Assembly (NCBI GenBank): GCA_029339505.1 | Contig: JAQISU010000003.1 | Location: 19,537,001 to 19,601,000, forward strand | Direction of reading: 5' to 3' | DNA length: 64,000 nucleotides | Source of the DNA: Unio delphinus | Taxonomy: Eukaryota > Mollusca > Bivalvia > Unionida > Unionidae | Part shown: positions 39,733 through 51,100 of the stretch, one piece after another | Layout of the letters: every line of letters begins with the position of its first letter | Numbering within the stretch: the first letter of the stretch is position 1 | Position numbers and translations under genes: made by a program | The notes under the pieces: generated by a model | The model's input: only the letters and a program-made list of their open reading frames with translations | What the model was told of the DNA's origin: nothing | The model's database searches: none

Positions 39733-42700
39733 CTGTAACACACATAAAGCAAAGATTAAATGGGATGTGCTTTCACTTTAAACAGTGTCATGTAGAAGGA
39801 TATGAGCTTAAAAGTAATATAATGAACAGTTATATATATATATATATGTCAACCAAACCAAACGTTAGTTATATTTAGTAGAGGATGAGCCCAGATAAAA
39901 TGGTGAAGAACCACCGACCCTGTGAAGTTACTGGCAAACTTTCGCATATACTCACATAGGCCGAGGTAGAGACTAGGAAAAACTCAAACATAAATGAGAT
40001 GTCAGCGAACGGTAATGGCGAAGGTTTTAGAACACTCAGCCACCAGGGTCCCCATTCCTTTTGGATGCAGTTTGGGAGTTTATCCGTAGGTATTCCATGC
40101 TCCAATATAACGTCTCTAAATCGTTCTGGTTCTTTAGCAGCAAACCCCAGACTTTTCTTAATGGTCATATACCGTGCCTCCTCGCTAAATATCTTAATTG
40201 ATGTTTACGACTGTGATTGGTACACGAATGGTTGTTCTTGTGGAAGTTTCTCAATTGCCTCTACGACATCCTCATAATTTTCTCTATGTGCTTTAATTAT
40301 GTGCCAATTGACTTATCACTACTTGTTAACATGCTGATCTATTAAAGCAATCAACGAGCGTAAATTAGAGACTGATGCTTACGTCAGCCATTTGTCTCCG
40401 ACAAGCTGCTTGTGGCAATAATGAATTGATTATGGTAACTATTTACCATTTTTGCAATGATTAGCTGATTTCTTGCTTAATATGGGTGAAAAGAAGGCAG
40501 TGGTAGCCTTGTAATTCTGACTGTCGATATCATGATCGTCTAAATTAAGGAATTAGATTTATTCCTTTCCTGATAAAGACAAAACTTCGATGGATAAAGA
40601 CTATTGTGTTGTCACGTGTACGATCAGCTGAATATGGATATGGAACTAACTGGTGGCAATTAAAACATGTTTATTTTCATAAAAGCATGCCCCGTCCATG
40701 GCTTGAAAGGGGAAAGAAACAGAAATGAAATTGAAAAATATATGTACAAATTAATGTTTCTAGAATACAGAGTGGAGAGCTCACTAACGTTTGCGCTTTG
40801 ATGTGTATTATTTGTTTTATATATGAATCACTGGACACCAGACTGCATTATTTTAAGTCAGAAATTTACAATTTAATGTTGGCTTGTCCTGAAAAATATT
40901 ATTTATCTTCTGGAACTTTCAGATACTTGAGCGATTAAGGATACAAAAATGTAATGCCTTTGAAATAATTTTAAAAAAAAACTCTTCTGGGCCTCTTTGA
41001 CGAATCAGTTTGTCGCATTTAGGCTAAATAGTGGCTTAATCTTTTTGTGGCGTTACAAATACGCAATTATCTGGTAATGTAATTCCAGCATTAGCCACAG
41101 AGGCAAGAATTTTCCCAACACTATATGTATCAAATGATATGGTTTCTTAGGGCGTTATATAATATATTACTGCATTTCTTTAACAGTGAATCACTTAGGG
41201 CCTACGTGTTGTCAGCGTATACGGCTTTACCGACATAACACAGGTTACAATCACAAAAGCAAACATCTGCAAATATTTTCACAGTTTAAGGATGTTCTCG
41301 AATACTAAAAGGGGTTACCAGTCTGGGAAGAGAAACTGGTCAAACGGTATCAGACACCCATTTTATTCTACTCCTTTAGAGAACATGAGTTAAATTATAC
41401 TGGCATGACGAACTCACTGTTTACTAATGATACGTCAAATAAGTGATGAATGAACTGCTTTACATGTCTATAAAAGGAAGAGGTGGTGGTGATGGTGGTG
41501 ACGATGTAAATAATGTCAAATGATAATGGCCCAAGAGGACTGCACGCTTACCCAGGAGAAGGACCGCTGCACTGTAAAGCGCCACTTCTACCAGTGTGAG
41601 ATGCATTGACAATAGTTTTTGAGCAATGGAAAATATTCCTTCGAATAACCATTCTGCTTCCAAACACATATACTCTTCCTTGCTTCTTGTTACACTCAGC
41701 ATGGGTTGTCTTCCACATAAGTAAAGAGTTTTATCCTCAAATAGAACATGCAACTGAAAAAAAGAAATATTACAACATGTTAATGAAGAGCCTATCTTGC
41801 AAATAGTGGTAAACAGTGTGGTGGGCTGATCATTAGTGGGTTATAGAAGACAATTTGCCAAACTGTGGTAAACAGTGTGGTGGGCTGGGCACTAGTGGGT
41901 TATAGAAGACAATTTGCCAACTTGTGATAAAAACGTGTGGTGGGCTAATCACTAGTGGGTTATAGAAGACAATTTGCCAACTTGTGGCACAAACTTTGGT
42001 GGGCTGATCACTAGTGGGTTATAGAAGACAATTTGCCAAATTGTGGTAAACAGTGTGGTGGGCTGATCACTAGTGGGTTAAAGAAGACAATTTGCCAAAT
42101 TGTTGTAAAAAATAGTGATTGGTTTATAAAGTATGCATATCATTGGATAAAGTCAATACAACAAAAACGGCTTCAGAGGCTTGACAACTTTCAATGCGTG
42201 GTATGATCGGATCAGATGCTTCTAGTCAAATCTGAATAAAAATGATTTAGCAAACTGACTGTTGTTAAAAACAAAAATCGTATTAAGTTATTTTTCTTGG
42301 AGGTTGCTGTTGGAGGTTGTTGTTGTTGTGCTTTGTGTTTATTGTTGCCTTCGCTTAAAAGTTATTTAAATTTATTTTCATCTGCTGTTTTCACAAATTT
42401 AACATTTTAGCCATGATAATCTTTAAAATAAATGCAGTGGATGTTAATACAGGGCAGTTGCAAGGTCATACCGTAAGCTTGCATGACTCGTATTACCAAG
42501 TAACTTAATAGCCAATTTTGCAAGCTCACGAAAAGGAAAAATCTTGATGGACTCAAGTAAGAGACGTAAAATAATTGAGCTATTTGGGAACATGTTCTTA
42601 TAATAAGTGATGCATCTGTCATACGCTTTTATTGCATGTGCCTAATACAGTTAACAGTGTCAAGAGGATAAGTAATATTTGAAAACTGATTTTGTAATGT

Positions 42701-45700
42701 CTGTGTACTCATTGATGAAAATCGTGCTACAATGAAATAGTGGAAGAAAAGAAAGCTAGAAATATGTTCATAGGAAATTTTAAATATAAATCCCTATACT
42801 GAATTCGGCTTTAATACATTAAGCTCTTTAAATGTTATTATGTTGAAATTAGATTCGTAATGGATTCATTATAATGGTATGGGATGTGAGAGTCAGACAT
42901 GGGTAACACTAAGATAAGAAATGGTTTGATCACGTTTTTAACAATTTCTCAGGGTATAATGTTTGCTGGCAAGCTTGACAGATTATCAATACTTCTTGAG
43001 TAAACAGTAAGCGAAACCCACCAATATTAATGTTACACAGTATGAGTTTTGCTTCATCAGGGCTATCTGCTCTGCCATAGTTAGTGTGGAGAAGTCTGGA
43101 ATCCTCCTGGCGAATTTAACTGTCCCCTCCAGTACTGGCACGGCAATCTCCTGGAAGCACTTGAAGACTTCCTTCTCCTTGAATGTTTCCGAATCTAGAG
43201 TATTGGTAAATAATGTCTGTCCAGGCTCCAGCTGAAAAAGTGGTATAATTCCAGTAGGATAAGTACGTCTGTTTACATGAACAAGTTTATAAAACACGTG
43301 TCTGTCTAATTAGATCATGAGACTAACCTGAGCAGTATTATCTTGTTACATTACACTTTGTTGGTGCAAATGGAGACATACATCAACAAGAGATAAATTT
43401 GGGTTGCGATAGCTCACCTGTTGTCATGTGCCTAAACGCCGAATGCAAGAGAAAAAACAAAACTTCTTGGTTAGTAGTATGCTTTCCGTTAACATTTCTT
43501 CACATAATGTTGGATAATAATCAATGCAAATGGTTACTTGCTTAATTGATTGACTGAACAATTGATTTGTGTTAACAAGCACACCAACTTATGAAAGGTT
43601 ATACACGATGCAGCCTGAGTAAAGTGCTTTAAACAGAAACACATCAGGCATGCTGGCATGGCTTTCTTTGAAGCTCCTTTTTATATCTTGAGTATCTTTT
43701 AAAAAGTCAAATATATTAATTTGTCTATCATTATTAGCGGTAATCATACTGGGTGGCAGATCTGCATCACGGTACATAAGGCATAATTAACATAATATGA
43801 GGCATATAATAAGGCATAATTAACATAATATGAGGCATATAATAAGGCATAATTAACATAATATGAGGCATATAATAAGGCATAATTAACATAATATGAG
43901 GCATATAATAAGGCATAATTAACATAATATGAGGCATATAATAAGGCATAATTAACGGTACATAAGGCGTACTTACTTAATGCATTCATGTTTGCGTCAA
44001 ATTCTATTGATGCATTTTTGAAGAGTTATTTAAGATCTTTCGTGTATATATTTAGTAGATACGGTCAAATTGGATCATATATTAATGTCATTTTTACCAA
44101 CATAAATCGCCTTCACGCAGGATGCTTTCTTTCAGATCTGTTGACATCCTAATTAGCGGCCTGGTGAAAAGGTCAAATTCAATTTATTGTGATGGCCTTG
44201 CGTCCGTCGTGCGTTGATGAACAATTGCTATTTTAAACATTCAGAAAACCACTCAGATAACTTTTGTTTAAAGATTTTGCAGCAAACATTCTACTATAAA
44301 TGGCGTTCAAATATATTCCACAATGAAATATGGCCGCTGTTATTAAAAATATTCCATAACTTCTTCTCAATACACTTGGGAGCAGTATTTGATCAAACTT
44401 AAAACAAAGCAAGTTCACAGAAAGATCCCTTTTTCACACAAAAGATGATGTTCCACCTTCAATGTCCCCTCCATTACTAACAAAAGAAAACTGCCGTTAC
44501 GAAAAACGGAAAACTCTTTAAATGACTACTGAACACAATTTGACAAAAATATCAAGGGATATTTAATACAATTCTTGTTAAAATCATACCAGTCTAATGT
44601 AAAATATGATCACTGTTACTAAAACATATATAAATTTAAACGATTTCTTTTAAAAAGCTACGCTGCAGACTTTCTACAGCGATTGCATTTTTCAAATTAG
44701 AAACAAAAATCAAGTATACTACCTGGAAAAACTGAAAAGGGAGTGTGCTTCCATACCGTTAATATCAATTGAGGACTTGTACGATTCCAAAGGGGGCACC
44801 CATCAGTAAAGTTATATACGTTTGAGAGAGTGACCTATGTATGGTGAATATGTTTGTATTTAAAACATGCACAGTGGAGAGAATGATGGCATACCTCTAT
44901 GCTACTTTAATGTAATGTGGCTGACATTTCTTTGGATATTGTCGGGTCTTACTCAGGCTGATTGAGAAGTGGGCGTACAGATCGTCTGCCAAACCCTGCC
45001 CATCGTCGTAGAGAAATCTTAACTAACTGCGCGAGAGCCGCTACAAATAGGTGGAGGAAGAATATAGCGGATGTAAAAACCTTTAAAATAAGACAATGTA
45101 TCTTAAACCTGACAGTTTTTTTTGCAAAGAGATGCGCAAAACCCTTTCCTTAATAAGCGGCTAATGTTCCTTTATGACGCAGTAGAGGCCCGCAAACATG
45201 CTAGTCGTTACCCCCCCCCCCCCCAGATAATGGTACAGGTAAGTATCTTGTAGCTCTTATTCAAACGTCACATACAAACACATCCCATATATGTTGGCTC
45301 TAGTCCTGTACCTTCCAAATAGCAGCAACATGTGTACTAACAAAATGAAATGCTGTGAGGTAGAGAAAAGTAAAGCATTACCTTATCCGTGGTGACGGAA
45401 TCAAAGGATACCCTGTCAATGAGGAAGTTGGAGATAATAGAATATCGATCAAAACAATCGTAAAATGACGCTTTAATGACATCGGACAAAGACCTGAGGT
45501 CCAGAATTCGTTTACTACAAAGCTGAACAAGCTCTTCTCTGTCAGCTTGAAGTTTTTCACGTTCTGTTTTAGGCATCCTCCCAAACCTGACGGCTGAAAA
45601 AGACAAGAATGTGAATGAGATTGATTATAACTATAATTGGTGCTCTGCAAACCAAAAGGTTCCAAGTTTTAAATTGATTATGAGGTTCCTGAAATTGACA

Positions 45701-48151
45701 TATTTATCCTATGGTACTCTCATGTCTAAAAATATAATCATTCCAACTTTTATAAACAATTTTGACAATTAATTACGAAACGTTATCTTAGATTAATCAT
45801 CATGAATTAGCCACTTTAATGAGTCATCCTTGATTAGTCATCTTTGACTTGCCCAGTCCACCTTATTGAAATTCTTAATCCACCACTCTTTCTAGCCCAA
45901 CCGTTAATAATAATGCAAATAATGTTTACTAAGTGTTTAATTTCGTTACCTTTGATAGTGTTCAAAGGAAATCGTTGGTTAATAGTTGACTACAAGGACA
46001 CTTGAGTAATCGTCTTCCACCGCACATGTAATAAGACCATTACTTCATTCATATTACTGCAATTTAATGTCAACAGTAAAGATGCTTAGTTACATGAATG
46101 TGAATAACTCGCTGTTGATGTACAACTCCTGCGAGTGCTGTTCTCAAAAGAAACATTACCATGACAGGTAGACTAGACTTGTCAAATACATTACTTTATT
46201 ATGCCAACCCTTCTGAAATATGAATCTAAGGCACACGATTATCTTTAAATGTCTTGTTTAGGTTTGCGTCGAGACATACAAACAGACTGTCGCTGATCAA
46301 TCAGATCGCTATATACTGACCATCCTGTGACATGCCGGCATTTAGACATTTCTTGTAACGGCAGTACTGACACTTGTTTCGTGTCCCAGCATCGATTCTA
46401 CACTTGGAACCTTCACGACACGGCTTATACACTAACTTTTTTTTCAAGGTACGTCGGAAAAATCCCTGAAAATCAAAAACAATATCAGCTAAAATGGTTT
46501 GATATACTAGTTTTGTCCACTTGATACAAGTTAAACAGCTCCTGTGCAAACCAAGAGGCACAAATGGATATGGTATCACTCATTTCACTTAGCAGATTCA
46601 TGTAGTAATACAAGAACACAGCTTTATGCAAACAATCTCCTAAAGATTATATCATTCTGAATTCCCCCATTTAACAATAGTCTGATAACAACTGTATCTA
46701 AAATTAAAGGCATACGTAATCTGCAAAGACCGCGCTCATACTCGAACTTATCCAAAATATTGATGATAGAAACCTATTTTCTGGTCTTATTTTGAATCAA
46801 ATGAAAAAGAATTCTCTAGATGTAACAAGATCAGCTCATCAGATCCATTATAATCTCATTTATTACAGAACCTAACACAATTGTATTATAAGTTTATGTA
46901 TAATTTATCACGTAAGAAGATTTAAATTTGGTCTCCTGAGTTGTGTATAGCTACGTGTGCATATAAACATAGGTAGATCGTACTCAAAATCAAACTTCTG
47001 ATCATACAAGATTATTTGACAGGTTTGATCAAATTCGGATTACAAATAAAGTATCTAGAATGTTGACAACTTACTTTATAATCATGTTAATGAAACTGAC
47101 TAGTTGTCAACATCTTCATATCAGCTTATTTACCATGTTTTGTCAAAGTCTAAAAACATGATACAGTATCTAAAGTGGAAGAAAACGTCAACCAGTTAGA
47201 TGCAAGAGCACCTTACTAATAGGAATAGGATTGCCTCATAATAAAACTTATCCAAAATATTCATTGTATTTGCCTACTTACTAAGTGTGACAAACTCGGA
47301 TCAGAAACACCATTTTCCACAGGAAGTTGAGAAATGTCGAGACTTAAAGTTTGGGATTAAACTCACCTTGCATCCCTCACATGAGTGAACACCGTAATGA
47401 AAGCCAGAGGCTCGATCTCCACAGATTCTACACATAACTTGTAACTCCGCTGTATACAGGGGTTTCCTGGACGTTAACTGCCAAAACAAAGCCATAGTTG
47501 ATCATTTGTATAATTACAAATAAATACCATTGTAAAACATCACAGTAAGGGTATACAGAACATCAATAATATATTATGTAGTTGACAATATTTATTTATT
47601 ATTTTAAGGGAATGTTGATACGGATTCGGGAGAAAAAAAAACAACTTAGGAAAGAATAATGTGAACCAAACGGATGTATGCTTTTACTTCAAACTGTTAG
47701 CTTTTATAGTTTGAATTCATTTTCATTTATCTTTTATCTCTTACAGCGCTAGCTCCTTAGTTACTGAATGGGGCTAAACGTAGTCTATACCCCCGCCCCC
47801 ATGTCTTTAAACAAAAACTAACCTTAAAGCTGCATTCCCTTTCCCAAACCAGTTAATGATATTAATAGTGTTTGTTTAATCTCTGCAAAGAATATTCATG
47901 TATAATAGTCTGTACTATTAAACTGAACCAAAACAAGAACCGGCGACCGTTCACTTACTGGCATTTGCCTAATTAATTTAACAAATTTAATATCATAAAT
48001 GTCTAGTTTGAGATTACAAGATGTAAAACTATGGAATGTAAAGGATTATAATGAAAGCCAATGGTTTATAATATTCCTTTTCCGTGGTGGTTTATAAAAT
48101 AAATAAATATATGCTAATTTGTGTGAATATATGGCATATGATACTGAGTTC

Positions 48152-48190
<39 letters not shown>

Positions 48191-51100
48191 CTTCGTATAG
48201 CGCCTAATCTCTGGTAGCTCTAAGTGTTTAACAACACTAGAAAACATCTATAACATAAAAACATATAATGATATGATTACAACAAAAAACGACCAAGAAG
48301 GTAGAAAACAAAACATTCTGAAAATATTTAAGGTAAGAAATATTAATAGGTCTTTAAGTTTGTTCTTGCAGTCGAAATAGGTGAATTTTAAGAGCACTAT
48401 TGAAAGGGATTACCGTGTCTTTGTGTCAAATTTCAATGGGCATTTAATATCACGTTGCTTGGCCCTGGTATGAAAAAGAACTTTATCCATATGACTTGAT
48501 GTTCATAGTGGGAATAATGAGTGTATTTATGTCAGAAGAGAAGCGTAAATATCTTGATGGTATGTGCACATGGAGTCCGTCAGTGAAACGTAGCACAGAG
48601 AACAATTTGTTTTTGTTTGATTCTGCATCGAATTGATAGCCAGTGTAGGGTACAGAGCAGCGAAAAGTGTGCTCCGAAAGTGGTTCTCTAAAGATGTTCC
48701 GAGCAGATGTGCTTTGGACTTTTTGAAGTTTCTGGAGTAGATATTGAGACGAACCAGACATAATTGAGTTACTATAGTCCAGTCTTGAACGTACTAATGA
48801 ACACACAAGTGTTTTAGGTGCGTCATCTGAAAGATATTTGAAAATGGAGCTGATGCGTCTCAGTTCAAGATATGTAGCCTTACATATGTTCATGACATGT
48901 TTGTGCAATGTGAGAATACTGTCCAGAGTAACATCTAGGTTTCGTACTGACTGTGAATTTAATGTTGGTGATATTTGTTGTCTGAGGTAAAGGATGTGAA
49001 TAAGAAAATCTGTATGTTGTGATCACAATGGCCTCAGTTTTATAATCATTCATCTGCATCTTGTTGCATGTCATCCATGATTTCACATCAGAAACGCGCC
49101 TCTCTACACCTTGGATGGTAGCATCAACTTCAGATAGGTGGCTAAATTTGTATATTTGGGTGTCATCAGCGTACAATTGTTGAGACACTAGATGCTGATC
49201 TATATAAATGTTAAATTCCCCAATACAGACTTAGGACAAAATAGCAGCTAACTCAGTCATTAATTATTTACGAAGAATATTATTGGATACCTTCTTCTAA
49301 CTCGACAATATTACTCCAAGATGCAAATAATATCGACTTCCTCAATTTGATCATTGAGCATAAATAGTAATGGATAGAATGATTGCATTCATTGTCTCGG
49401 AAATTTGCGTGGATTCAGTTGTAGACGAGATAAAGGATACTTGTCCTCTGAAATAATATAAAGAGACGTGTATCATCTTCACAAAACCTTTCGTTGTAGT
49501 GTATATAATGAACAACATTATTTATGTCTATAAAAATATAGCAAGCGAACTAAAACAGATCCCGGAAAATACCATATACCTACAATCGGAAAACACGCAT
49601 AGAAGTGTATCACACGTTCTCTTTTATGTTTAGGATACTAGACCAATTGAAGTCAGAGGCAGTTGGTCAATAAATTCTCATTAGTAAGATGATTTCTACA
49701 GAAATTTTATGAATGTTTTGAAAAATGTCATTCTTTCTTATAGCTTATATCTTCATCCATAGTTGATGGAACCTCGTCCTTCTTGTTCAATATAGAGACA
49801 AGTTTGTGCAGTGATGGAAATGTCAGATTTTGTCAAATGCAGCTAAGCAGTGTTGTGAAATAGTTTCCTATATTTAGTAACGTGGACATATATGAAGGAA
49901 GATAATCATCGTTTCATTTCATGTTGAATGTCACTCAAAGTAGAACACATACTGTCAAATTCCATAACATTATGTAAATGCTTGTTTGTTCCTTTATATA
50001 ATAGAATAAGTATTTGAACGTAATACTTCGTTTTAGTATCGAACGGCGAATTGCTATCGTTAAAATTGAAAGCGTTTGATACCAGAAGGCTTTCGAACAA
50101 ACATAACAAAATTTTGCTAGGAAGTTTTTGAAGAGTGTCATTAGGGGTCGTTTTGATTTCAGTAATATAATCTATAATTCGTGGTGCATCTGCATCATAT
50201 GTACAAATTTAGAATCTTCTGTAAAATTTAATAAAAATTTGTTTGTCACATATTTAGTAGAATTTGTTTGCAAGTTCTTATTCCTTAGTAATGACGGCAT
50301 AATTTGACAGCGTATATATACACAATTGAAAGTTTAAAATTTGAGGATGTTTTCTGTAAAATTTGAGGGATGTTATTTGGAGCGGTTTACAGTTTTGTAG
50401 TTTTAATAAAGGCGGCCATATATGAAATTTAAAAGCTCTTTATGTTAGAAAGTTTTCTGTTTTCTCTAAAGTTGTTTTTGTTGGTATGCTGTATAATTCT
50501 GTTCAGTGCTTTTGAGAAGTTGTTTAAACGGTTTTCCTCTTTAATAGTGTCAGCTAGAATTGACTGTGGATAGGCATAAATGTATAGACTTTAACGCCCT
50601 TCATGCAAAGTTTGTCAGCGTTGGTGACTATGCCAGCCAGATTTGACGGTGGATAGGCATACATTTATAGACCTGAATGCCCTTCATGCAAGGTCTGTCA
50701 GCTTTGGTGACTATGAAAATGACAACTTTTGATACACTCTGGTTGCAATATGCAGCATATGCGGTAAGATGTTAATATCGCAATTTCCATGCGTGTACAT
50801 CAGACACTGAAGATATAATTTGGTTCACATTAACTGGATTTTAATTTAGCTGGAGAGTAATATCAAAGTCAATACACCAATGAAATATGATTAAGTTTAC
50901 TCTTAAATATATGGATGCTGACATAATTGTGAAGACAGGATATAAATTAGGATACCCTGAACACAATGTATTACTCAGCACTAAAGTCATTACTTTACAA
51001 CGATGATTGCATTTATCGTATGCCTATACATATTTGTAGCATTTCTCAGGTCATGGATTTTGTTACACCGAGTCTCTACTAATACTTGCTATATATACAT

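Noticed and set aside
39875..40168. Extra receptor exon
   Set aside because: Flanking exons 6 and 7 join in phase through a split Glu codon, and the fragment runs directly into a SINE.
43744..43989. Repeat protein [11 protein letters not shown]
   Set aside because: A translation of the 33-bp minisatellite inside a receptor intron; two frames are open equally.
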